64,000 nt of DNA, taken from assembly GCF_014905175.1 (NCBI RefSeq), contig NC_057793.1, positions 9,982,001-10,046,000 of the forward strand, read 5' to 3'. Numbering within the stretch: the stretch's first letter is position 1; the number at the start of each line of letters is the position of its first letter. The DNA comes from Aphidius gifuensis. Lineage: Eukaryota; Arthropoda; Insecta; Hymenoptera; Braconidae. A model generated the notes under the pieces. It made no database searches. It saw only the letters and a program-made list of their open reading frames with translations, and had not been told where the DNA came from. Made by a program: the position numbers and the translations under genes. Positions 47,314-59,877 of the stretch are shown here, piece after piece.

Positions 47314-49281
47314 TCAAGTTTCATTAACAATATAGCCAAGAGCCAACCATATAGATTTATTTAGTGACTTAAACGATTCCTTAAGGATATAATCAACGTA
47401 TAAAAACAAAACAATATTATTTTTACGATTTTTGGTTGCTTCAGAGGCATTAATAATCGTATCAGTTGTAACATGAGCTCCGTAGAGATAAAGATATTCA
47501 AGATCGGGACAATTATTTATTAATTGAATGACGCCAGCATCAGTAACTTTTTTGCAGCCCCTACAATCAAAACATTTCAATCCTTTCAATTTGCAGATGA
47601 AATTGTCTGTCACACTATCAATATGAGCAACGATTAATTTTTTTAATGATTCAGAGTTGGCTAAAGCAATGAGAGTTTCTTCAGTAATATTGTTGCAACG
47701 ACTTATATTCAACTTTGTCAGATTTTTACATGTATTAACAAGAGCAATAATACTGGTCTCGTCAAATTCATTCAAGGTCATCCATGGCAAATTTAATTCT
47801 TCAAGATATTGCAATTTCATTAAATAGCTAAGAATCGATGGCAAGTGAGGTTGTGCAGGAGGCATTAAACAAATTTCCTCCATTTTCAGAGTTTTAAGTT
47901 TTTTACAGTTATTTGATATTGCAATCATCATTTTGTCACAGAAGTTATGTAAGCTACCTAATTTTAAACATTCGAGATTTTTTAATTTTGTCAATTTTAC
48001 CAAGGCAGAGAGTACAGTACCTACTAGGCACATTCTCGAAATATCTAAGTGTTTTAATTTCTTGCAATATTTGACAAGGTTAATTGCATCTTCATCAGTC
48101 ATTCTCCAACTTAGAGTGAGATGTTCCAAGTTCTTTAAGTTTTCCCAGTTTTCGATTGAAATTTCAAGACTATCATGTTTGCCCAACGATGGTAAATAAA
48201 GATGCCGTAGATTTTTGCATGTATTAAGAATGGAACTGGGGACATCTAGATTATATTTGTCAATTGTTATGCTGAGATGCTCCAAGTTTACAAGTTGATT
48301 GAATAGATGACAAATATTGAATGAGTATCTGTTCATACTGCAAAAGTCTGTCAGGTCGAGATAAACGAGGCTTGTTTTTTCTGATATTGCTTGAAAAATT
48401 TCGTTCAAGTCACACCCATGTAATGTCAGACTGTGAAGATGTTTGAATCTTTTCAAATCCTGTAAAATTATCAAAATTAATTCTTTATATAATGTAACAT
48501 ATTAATTGAATCAATTCATACGAATTAATTTAAATTATACGGTATTATCGAAAAAAGTAACTTACGAAATACACAGCTTTACTGAAACGGTCTTGTTTAT
48601 CAAGTAAATGAATTTCATTCATTTCTTTTGGAAGATAATTGATTGCTTCATACGGAAATTCGCCTTGGAAACGCGATCCCTGCACATGAAATAATATTAT
48701 CTTAACATATGTTAATTTTTTTAAATCTTTGAACGCTTCAATGTAGCGATTGGTATTTGTTCTAAATTTACTGTTATGAACGAATTCAAGTCTTGTTAAA
48801 TTTTCACAGTAGTTAGCAACTATTGGCATGATAGCTGAGTTGAAAATTTCTGAAAGGGACAATTCTTTCAAATAAAAACCAAATCTTAAAAATAATTGTT
48901 CGACGTACGATTGTGTCAGCAACTGATCATCATAAGCACGACCAATTGTATGGCCACATTTGTATTTTTTAACGTTATACCAAGCTAGTTTACAGGCTTC
49001 TTTCCATTTTGGACAAACTGAAAAAAAAAATATTACATTATAAAAATGATTAAGAAAAACATTAACATCGAACAACATTAACAACAAAATCGAAACTTTT
49101 AATTTTAATTATTACCTTCTTCTATGGCCAATCTATCAGGCACTGGCAGCCACATGAAAATTTCTGCTAATGAATCATTATTTAGAAAGTCAACAAAATT
49201 TTTTTTTTGGTCAACATCATTAAAAAGTTGTTGTTGTTTCTGTTTTTTCTTAACTTGATAATTTTCTACTGCAGTTTCCAT
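47314..49281 (-). CDS. F-box/LRR protein F (type I, no acidic insert)
   Basis: Exons 49281-49116, 49017-48566 and 48459-47314 encode 587 residues, the same length as A. F-box over the first intron, about residues 29-70: FVDFLNNDSLAEIFMWLPVP, DRLAIEE, VCPKWKEACKLAWYNVKK. The middle region (CENLTRLEFVHNS) leads into Cys-type LRRs (LKNLEHLTLSWRMTDEDAI, CKNLTKLNISRCNNITEET, CPDLEYLYLYGAHVTTDT). The start is shared with gene A (METAV), after a CAG acceptor that implies a leader intron. The LRR exon is much closer to E than to A, so E's LRR exon likely derives from an F-like gene. Intact. Confidence 0.9.
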
Positions 49282-49499
49282 TAAAAATTCTGAAAATAAA
49301 AGATAATGTATTGAACAACTAAGTTAAAATTTTTATCACTAATTTTTTTTTTTTAAGCACCAAAGATAGATAAAAAATAGAAAAATTCTTAAACCAATGT
49401 ATCAAAAAAATATATACATTTTTTCTCAATTTATTTAAACTTCAATTTAATTGACATGAAATATTAATAAGAAATTTTTTTAATTATTAAATAATTGCA

Positions 49500-49740
49500 C
49501 TTAGTACGATATTTTCACTTAGAGCCAAAAATGACCTAGCCAGAGCACGTTTGCAGCTCAAATGATGAATGCTTGAAGCTCCAACGATGGCACATGGCAA
49601 AGCTGAGTATGTGTGCGTGTGTATCTATGAAGGGGGACTTTGGATCATTCGAATGCGATTGGTTGCATCCGGTTTAAGGCATGTCCAACGCTGCAGTCCA
49701 ATTCACAGGGCAAATTTGGGCTTTTTTTTGCCGGTGATGG
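49500..49740 (-). promoter_or_regulatory. Type I leader of gene F
   Basis: Shares agcacgtttgcagc, aatgatgaatgcttgaagct-like words with the leader of gene A (15400-15480). Candidate promoter and first non-coding exon. Confidence 0.45.
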
Positions 49741-49762
49741 CGCTTGTAAAATTTTTTTTATA

Positions 49763-49911
49763 GAGTGGGTATAAGCTGGTATAAGCAGAGTGAAGCCATA
49801 GACGATTTTTACCTCGGAAGTGACGGAAACCTCTTATACCCACTCCATACGGCGAGCACAAAATGTCGGACTAATAAAACCTCTGTGGCTTCACTCTGCT
49901 TATACCCACTC
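49763..49911. mobile_element. TA-flanked MITE, copy 2
   Basis: Same termini as 27459-27641 (gagtgggtataagc ... gcttatacccactc), with TA on both sides. It carries a small duplication of ggtataagc near its left end. Confidence 0.85.
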
Positions 49912-50106
49912 TATTTTTTTATATAGATTTCCCATACAAAATATCACTGAAAAATGTAGTTGTGTGTAATGTGTGTGTAGTGTATCTAGTGTTCAAAGCT
50001 TGGATCACGGAGGCGCTATGTTTAAAATTCCAGCAGCCATGTTTAGAATTATGGCAGCCATGTAAAAACGCAAACTTTTTGCGTGTCGTGAGTTTGAGCC
50101 CTAAAT

Positions 50107-50358
50107 AGGTGCTTTCTTTTGGGTGTTTATTTTTTTCCTGCTTATTTTCGCGCATGCGCAGTTAAATGCGCAGTCGCAAAAAGTCAGATTGCAACAGCGT
50201 AGGGCCGAAAAAGCTGGATCAGCCATGTTTTAAATCTTATTTTTTAAGAATTATTTGTTTCGACGCCACTGCTCTCTCCTCAATTTCGCATGACATACGC
50301 ATGTGCATGATCATGCGCATTAAAGTGAAAAAAGATAAACACCCAAAAGAAAGTACCT
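50107..50358. repeat. Inverted repeat around a GC-rich core
   Basis: aggtgctttcttttgggtgt-ttat at 50107-50130 returns inverted at 50335-50358. The core contains cgcgcatgcgcag and atgcgcat words. Probably a foldback element. Confidence 0.5.
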
Positions 50359-50859
50359 TGTGTGTACAAGGCTGAAAATATTATTTATTTATTTTCAACA
50401 ATAAAAATATTAATTTATTATTAACAATATTAACATCAAATATTATTTATTCAATGTCAAAAAAATATAATTCGTTCAATTATGTTAATAAAAATTCGAT
50501 CGTGTGTCAACTGAAAAATTTATGAATGAAAAAAGACAGTAAAAAATGTAACCATCATAACAACTTTAATTTTTATTGTTATTAATATTTTTTAAACATT
50601 TTTCTAAAAAATAAAAATTATCAGTGATAAATTTTAAATAATTATATAACAATTAAAATTATAATTTGCAGTTGATGTGTATATCGTATTCAGTTCAGAG
50701 AAACTTAGTTATTGTAAAAAGAAAAAGTGAGGTTAAACCCAGAGTTGACAGTCTATATTTTTGTTGTTGATATGTCATATATGTAAGTAAAAAAAGTAAT
50801 TAAATTTAGTTCAAAGAGATTTAATAACAGTCCATATATTTTAAATACTAATTTTAACA

Positions 50860-51480
50860 ATGGGTCGTTCTGAATCTGAAGTTTGGAAATATTTTATTGT
50901 TGTTGCAAATCCTGAATGCAAATACAAGACAGGATGTAAAAGTTGTAAAAGGTTGTAAATAAGTTGTATAAGGTTTGTAAATATTGTGGAAAAAAATATG
51001 TTTCAAATGCTGGTAGAATGATGATGCATCTTGCTCAAGAATGTCAAAATTGTGATGATGAAATTAAAACAAATTTTATGAAAATAATGGTGCCAAAAAA
51101 GAAACCTGATGTCAGACAATCATCTGAGCAAGTTGTAGCACTCATTACAAAGAAGAAGAACAAAACCACTCAAAACATAGGCTCAATTAACAAGATTATT
51201 GATACTAAAATATTATCAGTCTTAATTTTTCTTCCTTTTATTGTTATTAATAAATATATTATGGAATCTACAGGTCTTGTTAATATTATTATACCCAATC
51301 ATTATTTTTCATATTTATTTTTATTTCCAATATGCATCATTAAAATTTTTTTTTTTCAACTCGAGTTTTATATGGGTTACTCAAATATTATATTGTTTTG
51401 TTTTGTCTATAACAATTTATTTATTTATATTAATTTATTGTTTATATTATTAACAATTAATTATATTAAACATTGAAATA
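50860..51480 (+). pseudogene. BED-type zinc finger relic (hAT transposase N-terminus)
   Basis: From an ATG at 50860 the frame reads MGRSESEVWKYFIVVANPE and stops after slippage repeats of agttgtaaaaggttgtaaat type. In another frame, CKYCGKKYVSNAGRMMMHLA followed by ECQNC completes a C2HC BED finger (about 50980-51050). The remainder soon becomes low complexity. BED fingers of this kind sit at the N-terminus of hAT transposases and domesticated ZBED proteins. The frameshift and missing catalytic part make it a pseudogene. A short frame at 52037-52150 (DDTKMADIYGKSRSACYAAI) may belong to the same dead element. Confidence 0.7.
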
Positions 51481-52622
51481 AGTCTCTGATTTCGGACCTA
51501 TTATAAAGCTTAAAATTTTGCGCATGCGCGCCGATGCCCCACCCCCGTTTGGTTTTAAACCGGTTACTAACTATTAATAATAGTTATTAACGGTCAAAAA
51601 AATAAATAACCGGCTAATTAACAGCTCTAGTTGTACCTTGACGTGTAGTAAATCTAAGACCTCTGGTGGATGGCCTTTTGAAACATAATATTTCCTATGA
51701 GAAAAAGTCAGAAAAAAGAAGAAAATATTGTTTCATAGTTCCACTCATGTATTTAGACAAAGACAAAAATTTATTTTTATATTCTATGAACAAAATATTT
51801 TAGCTCAGAAATTATTATCAAGTTTATGATATAAATTAATTTTTTTTCAATAGTTTTAGGACCGTTACTTAAGATGAAGAAAGTAATTTTATATTTGCTC
51901 AAAGTACATTGTCTTTTTGTTACCTCAAAATATACGAATTACGATTCTCAAAATAATAAATTGTTAAAAAGTAAATTACCAACTTGGTATACATATGCCG
52001 ACAAATATTAGGTAAACATTAATATTATATTATTAAGTGTTTGATTTAGATGATACTAAGATGGCTGATATTTATGGAAAATCAAGAAGTGCATGTTACG
52101 CAGCAATAAGTTATCTTGGTGACATTGATGTCATACTCAAAAGATTGTAATTTTATTTTTCGTCAAACATTTTCTATATTTCAATTTACTAGTTTTTTTG
52201 TCAAAATAAAAATATATCTTGAACGTATAGAAGGTAATTTGAATTCATTACCCAAAAGTGTAGCTCATACAGAGACTTCAATTCAAGATGATGTTTGTAT
52301 AAATAATTTGATTACAATTATTATTTGTTCAAAAATTTATTTTAAATAACTGCTTTAAATTATTTCGTATATTAACTCATTACACAGATACCACACAAGT
52401 TATATTATATTTTAAAAAATTAATAATGATTCATCGTAATTAAAATACCATACACACTATAATGGTTAATTTTTATAAAATAATTTTTTTTCTACATATA
52501 AAATTATTAAATGTATGTATTTATTTTAACTTAATCTAAAATAGTAAATAATTTAACTTTGGACATTATTTTACGAACACTTTATTAAATTTTTAGTAAT
52601 CAATACATTACGCATAGTTAAT
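51481..52622. other. Intergenic; possible coding relic and 3' flank of gene G
   Basis: A 37-codon frame at 52037-52150 has protein-like composition but no family I recognise. 52370-52610 is the 3' flank shared with genes C and D (cattacacagataccacaca). Nothing else seen. Confidence 0.4.
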
Positions 52623-54629
52623 TCATATATGGGATATAACCAACCATTTAGATGTAATGACTGATCTAAAAGCTATTTTAAGCTTTTCACGAGCTACATG
52701 TATATGCAAAACAATATTATTTTCACGATATTTAGTTACTTGGTCAGCAGCAATAATGGTATTAGTTGTCATACGGGTGTAGCCGACGAAAAGACGTTTA
52801 AGATCTGGACAATTTTTTATAAATTGAATAATACCATCATCAGTAATGTTTTTACAATCGTCACACTCCAAAGAATTTAATCCTTTTAATTTTTTGAGAA
52901 AACTGTCTGTAACACATTTGAGAAAGCCAACATTTAATCTTCGTAATGATTTTATTTTGGTTATGGCATCGAGACCTTCTTCAGTAATAGATGTGGAATA
53001 TATATTTAAATACTCGAGATTTTTACATTCATCTGCAATAGCAATAAGACTACTGTCTTGGAAGTTTTTCACATATGCTAAATTTAAATATTCAAGATAT
53101 TCCAATTTTGATAAGCCATCAAAAACACTTGCAGAAAGAACTGGAGCATAAGTGACAGCATTTCCATAACCAGTATTATCGTTACTATCATCTTCATCAT
53201 CTTCATCATAATAATCATAATCAACATCATCATCATCATCATAATCATAATCATATTCCTGATCATCAACAGCCAGATGTTTAAGTTTTTTACAATTGGC
53301 TACAATTGTATTTATTGATTCAATATCGATTCTAAATAACGGATATACCAAACGTTCAAGATTTTCCAAGTGTGTTAATTTTGCCAAAATATTCTCCATG
53401 ATGTTATATTCTATCTGTAAGTATTTTAGATTCTTGCAATATTTCACAATTTGAAGTGCCAAATCATCAGTAGGCTCCCAGCTAATCGTGAAACTTTCCA
53501 AGTTTTTAAGATTTACCCAGTTTTTAGGTAAAATATTACATGAGTCACCAGTTGACCCGTTGAAATATCTAATATTTTTGCATATATTGAAAAGAGTATT
53601 TGGTGAACGGCGACTAATAAGGTCCCAATCATCAAAACAATAAAAATATTCCAAATTTACAAGTTGATTAAAAATGTAAGTATCTCTAAACATGCAATCA
53701 TCAGACATCAGAGAATATTTAAGATCAAGATAAACAAGTGGTATTTGTTCAGATATTTGTTGCATAATTTTGTCTAAAGTACAGCCATTTAATGTCAAAC
53801 TGTGAAGATTTTTGTACTTTTTTAAATTCTGAAAAATAATTGAAATTAATTCATACATATATTGAGGTAACTTTTAATAGATTTGTTAAATTCAGACTAA
53901 TAATTATTATAATCAACATTCAACAAGTACTTACGAAGAACACTGGTGTCTCGGATATGACTCTTGAATGAATTAAATGAATTTCATTAATATCATCTGG
54001 AAGACTATCAAGTATTTCATAATTCAACTTTGTCTTTTCATCAGTTTTCAAAGGAGTTGCTTTTATTTTGATGTATTTTAAATTATTTAACTTTTTGAAA
54101 GCTTGAATGTAGTCATCATTGTTGACGTTTGATTTCTGGTTAAATACGAATTCAAGTCTTGTTAAATATTTGCAATGCTCACCAATCATTGGCATGATAC
54201 TTGACGTACTAATTTTTGAAAGAGTCAATTTATTCAAATAAATACCACATTGTAATAATAATTTTTCGACATATGATTGTGTCAGCAACTGGTCATCATA
54301 AGCACGACCAATTGAATAGCCACATTCGTATTTTTTAACGTTATACCAAGCTAGTTCACAGGCTTCTTTCCATTTCAGACAAACTAAGAAAAAATATCAC
54401 ATTATAAAAATGATAAATTAAAAAATTATCATCAATTAAAAAAAAATTCAATTTTATGCTAATTATTACCTTCTTTCATGGCCAATCTATCAGGTATTGG
54501 CAGCTGCATAAATATTTCTGCTAATGAATAATCATCCAAGAAATTGATGGCCTCGTTTTTTTTGTCAACATCATCAAAAAGTTGCTGTTCCTTCTCAGCA
54601 CAACTGATATCTTCTGTACTCATCATCAT
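52623..54629 (-). CDS. F-box/LRR protein G (type II, acidic insert)
   Basis: Exons 54629-54470, 54383-53935 and 53828-52623 encode 604 residues. Three ATGs stand in a row at the start; the first is used. F-box at about residues 26-67 (EAINFLDDYSLAEIFMQLPI, PDRLAMKE, VCLKWKEACELAW). LRRs from about 204, interrupted at about 390-428 by an Asp/Tyr-rich insert (YDYDDDDDVDYDYYDEDD) and followed by CKNLEYLNIYSTSITEEG, a repeat one residue shorter than in the paralogues and lacking the usual Cys. The upstream block at 55190-55470 and a CAG acceptor before the ATG match the type II plan. Intact; expected SCF substrate receptor. Confidence 0.9.
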
Positions 54630-55189
54630 TGAAGTCTGAAAATAAAAAAAAATCTATATGTAATATATTCACAGACTCTGGTAAAAATTTACCCATTAAA
54701 ACGACTCAATATCGAGATAATCTTAAAATGTGTTTAACTTGAAAATTTTTCCCTACGCTTATACATATATTATCTCGATTCTCGATATTATGTCGGGCCC
54801 GACATGATTCGACGGAGCATTTCTACCAAGAAGGATGATAAAAATTTTTTGACTTAAGAACTATTAAATTCATAAAAAGCCGACATTTTGTAATGCTGCT
54901 GGTTGAAAAATTTGAATTCTTAAGCAGTATGTGTGTAAAAAGCCAATGTTTAACGCACACTTAATACAACAAATGTACGTTTACGTCAGAGTCAATGTTT
55001 TTCTTTTCGATGGACAATAATCAAAAATAATTATTCTTTTCTTAATCCGTAGCTGATGACAAAATTCAAATTTTTATCTCTATCCTTAAAAGTCCTTGAA
55101 AGACACTTGATTCAATCTTGAATTACTAACTATAGCGAATTTATAAATACAATACCTTTTTAATACCTTTTTGTGTAAATTTTTTCAAG

Positions 55190-55470
55190 TTAAGCTTAAA
55201 ATGCCGAATATTTAAAAATTTCGCTTTCTGATATTATCACTCGGAGTATAAAAAGTAATACAACGCGTCACAGTGATGCACCTTGAATGGACATAGATGT
55301 TGAAAACTGCTGGACAGTGCCGACGGCATAGTCAGGTGTGGAAGGAATACGCCGAGTCCAGCTTCGGTCCGATTGGACCATTCAGATGCGATGGATCTTC
55401 ATTGACCAATCCAAATTAATCTCATCAACACATGTTGATTGTTGCTTGATTCTGATAGTTGGAAAGAGGA
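55190..55470 (-). promoter_or_regulatory. Type II upstream block of gene G
   Basis: Conserved words cgcgtcacagtgatgcacct, gtcaggtgtggaaggaatac, gccgagtccagcttcgg. A stop appears early in the frame that is open in C and D, which argues against coding. Confidence 0.6.
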
Positions 55471-55744
55471 CAAAAACAACAAAATTATAATTAATATAAT
55501 TAATTTAAAAACAAATATATAATATCAACAAAAAACTGAAAACCATTTTTTAGATAATTTCCAGTTGATGATGAATACATAAATGATTTTTAAAAACAAG
55601 TTGTACTAACGATTATTATAAATAATTGAATTGTTATTGAAATGAATATTTATACATGCACTCAATTTTGAAGGCAAATTCATTATTAGTATATTATCAA
55701 AGAGTAAAAAAAAGTAGAAATTTGATAGTATATGTGATTTTGTA

Positions 55745-56160
55745 TTTACCTACATCATTTCCTTAGCTACTGCTTTTCCTTAGTCATTTAATCATTTAAC
55801 AAATAAAACACATGTTATTCATTTAAAAAAAACAAAAACGTCCAAGAAAAAGCAGTAGCTAAGGAAAAGATGTAGCTAAGGAATTAATGTGGCCAGAAAA
55901 ATTATGTTTTGAGCAACATTAATTCCTTAGCCACATACTTTCTTTAGCTACTGCTTTTCCTTGGACATTTTTATTTTTTAAAAATAAAATAGCAAGTATT
56001 TTATTTATTAAATAAATAACTAAGGACAAGCAATAGCTAAGAAAAAGATGGAGCTCAGGAATTAATTTGGCCAGAAAAATTGTGTTTTAAGCAACATCCC
56101 TTTTTTTAGCTACATTTTTTCCTTAGCTACTGCTTGTGCTAAATATGTCACATCAATTCC
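55745..56160. repeat. Inverted repeats with ccttagctactgcttttcct units
   Basis: Alternating forward (ttccttagctactgctttt) and inverted (aaaagcagtagctaaggaaa) modules about 100-150 bp apart, with ggccagaaaaatt in between. Probably a foldback transposon; termini not resolved. Confidence 0.55.
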
Positions 56161-56479
56161 TGAGCTTTTTTTCGGGATTGTAATTCATTTTGGTTACTTT
56201 TGATGATAGTTCCAAGTTTCACCGCTAGAGGAAGATGTTTTATACAAATGGATAGAACTAAGGATGTTTAAAACTATGTTTTAAACATGGCTCAAAACAT
56301 TATGCTTTATACATGCCCATCCCTGCGTATAATTAAGGAGCGCTAGTAGTACCCTGGTAACGTGCGCGACTTGTATCGCTTTTTTTTACAATGCGCATAA
56401 TACAAACATACTTTGGCAAACACTAAATAGAGCATTATACAGCTCTCAGGATTTTTATTAAAGAAATTAATTGAGATTA

Positions 56480-56790
56480 CTAATTAATTTTTTAGCTACG
56501 TCCTTTCCTTAGCTATATTCTTGATAATTAATAAATTAAAAAGCTATTGGCAAATGTATCTAAGAGAAGGATGTAGCCAAATAAATGAATTCGCAGTCTG
56601 CATTAATTTTACAGCCATTTGACACAATAATTTTTTTTTTTTAATAGAAAATAATGCTGCAAAAATAATCCAGACTGCAAATTTATTTATTTGACTACAT
56701 CCTTCCCTTAGAAAAATTTGCCAAAAGCTATTTGATTAATTATGGCAAATGTTTCTAAGGGAAGAATGTTGCCAAATAAATGAAATCGCA
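56480..56790. repeat. Inverted repeats with aagctattggcaaatgt units
   Basis: Forward and inverted copies of gctattggcaaatgtatcta and gaaggatgtagccaaataaa, similar to the interior of the hAT at 37956-39219. Confidence 0.55.
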
Positions 56791-57076
56791 GACTTAATAC
56801 TTCTTGTACAAATCATACTGTAAATATTTCAGTTTTTTTTTTCTTTTGTACTATTAGAAATATATGATCTTTTTTTATTCCATTTATCTAAGTTTATATA
56901 TGACGCGCGTATTATATATTATATATAATACAGCGCTGTATTATATATTGTATATTATTATTGTTTAGGTCCACATTAATCCACAGATAAAAGTGAAATT
57001 CTCCAGAGTTGTTTGACGATTTGAAGGATAAGGTAACGGTAGGGGTAATTGACCGCGAAGTAATTATTGACCGTTT

Positions 57077-57535
57077 CCCAAGTGAAAAAAATATATTTAT
57101 TGGAAATATAAAATAAATTTAATTTATATTTAAAATATATGTGAATTAAATTTGATTAATGTTTTAAAAAATATAAATTAAATTTAATTTACATGTAATT
57201 TATATTTAATTCATATGTAATCTATATCTATACAAAAAGTAAATTTATTTCATATTTTTGAAAAATATAAATTAAATTTGAAGTACATCCGAATTTTTTT
57301 TTTGCAATGTCGAAAAAAAAAAAATTTTAAGTAAATTTATTTTATGTTTTGAAAAAATATAAAATACATTTACTTTTTGTATAGATATAGATTACATATG
57401 AATTAAATGTAAATTAAATGTAAATTAAATTTAATTTATATTTTTTAAAACATTAATTAAATTTAATTCACATATATTTTAAATATAAATTAAATTTGTT
57501 TTATATTTCCAATAAATATATTTTTTTTACTTGGG
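57077..57535. mobile_element. Foldback element (CCCAAGTG family), nested
   Basis: Starts cccaagtgaaaaaaatatat and ends atatattttttttacttggg, with arms of about 200 bp rich in aaattaaatttaattta and tatctatacaaaaagtaaat. Related to 24190-24568. Confidence 0.8.
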
Positions 57536-57722
57536 TTTGGGCTGAAAAGGAGTATATTTAATTTTTGCCACCTTGACAGATGTAAAAACTATTTTATAAC
57601 GAGAAATTAATTCATGCTGCACCTTATTAATACGATTGAAAAAAATATTTAATTATTTATAAATATTTTAAAATTAATTTTCAAAAGTGAGTGCCACTGA
57701 TTGAACAACATCGGCTATTTTC

Positions 57723-59030
57723 TTACCCTAGCGAAAATGCCGATAGTCGGATTGTGCACTGATCTCATACAAAAACGACACAAAACCGACACACGACTAT
57801 AAGAATTTCTAAGTCACAAAAATAAATAGTAAGAAGCATTCAAAAAATAAAATATTATGTTTAAATATTTCTAAATAATATTTTTATAATTTAAGACACA
57901 TTAGAATTTTTTTTAAATAATTTTTTTATTGAAAAAACTCAATTCCGTTAATGTTTTAAAAGTGAGGTTAGCTGTCAGAATCATCTGTACACGACTGTGA
58001 GATTTTACAATTCTCACACAATTCCGACACACGACTGTGAGAATTGTAAATCCGACACAATTCCGACACAAATCCGACAGACGTACGACAGTATAATTTT
58101 ATTTTAAATTTTTCAATAAAAAAAAGCATTTTATTAATAAAAATTTTTATTCAATATTGAAGTTATAATATTTTAATAATTTTAGGCATATGAGATATTT
58201 TTTTTTTTTAATAAATTTTGACAAAAAAAATAATTGGAATCGTCTGTGAGAATTTGCAATTCTCACACAATTCCGACACACGACTGTGAGAATTGTAAAT
58301 CCGACACAAATCCGACAGACGTACGACAGTATATTTTTATTTTGTATTTTTCAATAAAAAAAAGCATTTTATTAACAAAAATTTTTCATATTATTATAAT
58401 TAGTCATATTATATAAAAAATTCGAGTGGGAAACACATGGAAAACTGATTAAATGTATTATTTTCAAAAAAAAAGTATTTGATAAAAACCTTCCTCAACC
58501 TCATAAAAAAACCAAAAAATAATAATTTTCTAATAAAATAATCAATTTAAAAAAAATCTAATATGTCTATAATTATTAAAATATTATAACTTCATTATTG
58601 AACAAAAATTTTTATTAATAAAATGATTTTATCTATTGAAAAATAACAAAATAAAATTATACTGTCGTACGTCTGTCGGATTTGTGTCGGAATTGTGTCG
58701 GATTTACAATTCTCGATCGTTGGAATTGTGTGAGAATTGTAAAATCTCACAGTCGTGTATAGATGATTCTGACAGCTAACCTCACTTTTAATACATAAAC
58801 ATGAATTGAGTTTTTTCAAGAAAAAAATTATTTAAAAAAATTCTAATGTGTCTTAAATTATAAGAATATTATTTAGAAATTTTTAGACATAATATTTTAT
58901 TTTTTAAATGCTTCTTATTATTTATTTTTGTGACTCAGAAATTCTTATAGTCGTGTGTCGGTTTTGAATCGGTTTAAACCCAAACTGTCGGATTGGTGTC
59001 GGATCGGTGTCGCCATTTTCGCTAGGGTAA
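57723..59030. mobile_element. 1.3-kb palindromic element with ttaccctagcg ends, nested
   Basis: Outer ends ttaccctagcgaaaatg and cattttcgctagggtaa are inverted copies. Long arms share acgactataagaatttct, and internal blocks repeat cacgactgtgagaattgt and ccgacagacgtacgacagta several times in both orientations. No coding content and no clear target duplication. Confidence 0.75.
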
Positions 59031-59877
59031 TGGTGGAGCTAGGTGACGATCTCGTTTTGTTAAGACAATATTAATTATGTGGGTGTAAAAAATAACTTCA
59101 AAATTATCTTAATATTAATTAAACATATCAAGTTTTATTTTAAAAAAAACTTTTTATTTGACGTTTGAAATGGGTAGGTCAGGAAACTCCTTCACGTTAT
59201 TTTGGTCGTGCTACACTTTATGACCTATTGTTTTCCTGACATCTAACCTCACTTTTTAACTTATGTTTACTTGATTTGTATTGATAAATATTTGATTATA
59301 GTTATTATTTTCAATTAGCTTATAACCAGTCTATTCAATTTTAATTTGAATCAATTTATGTCATATAAGAGTTCTAAACAACAGAAAGTAAATATATTCT
59401 AAAATGTTTAATTTTCGATATTTTGTTTCAAAAAAATTTTAAATTTTATTTATGATTAACGACTTGAGTACTTAATTAATTAATAGATCTAATGTAATTT
59501 GAAAATGACGCCCTTGTGTTTTTTCCGATATACTTGTACAGTCGGTCAGCAACTACATCACGAACGGTCAATAACTTTAACACTCAATTTTCTCACGGTC
59601 AGTAACTACTTCATTTATGGATAAATATAAATAATTTTTTTTTAATATTAAATAAATAAAAGAAGCTATTAATTAAATTTTATCTTGTTCATTATGATCT
59701 AAACTACTCACATCAATCACTGTTTTGAATTGTTTCGTTAATGGGAATTAATTACGCATGTTTCGGTCAGATTTTTTCCTTAGATGGGTCAATTACCCCT
59801 ACCATTACCTTACAGACATATTTTTTTAAGTAGTTAAAAGTTGAATATTACCACGACAAACAGAAGACACATAAAAA

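Larger units (their letters stand above)
57031..59810. mobile_element. 2.8-kb TA-inserted element in the S1a promoter, carrying nested elements
   Basis: Ends aggtaacggtaggggtaatt and the inverted aattacccctaccattacct are flanked by TA (57029-57030 and 59811-59812). The intact paralogue's leader reads gttgaaggatacagacat without interruption at about 63240, so this element split the S1a leader. At least two further inverted-repeat elements lie inside. No transposase recognised. Confidence 0.8.

Noticed and set aside
54660..54840. Possible inverted-repeat element between ctctggtaaaaattt and catttctaccaag
   Set aside because: The terminal match is weak and no target duplication was found.
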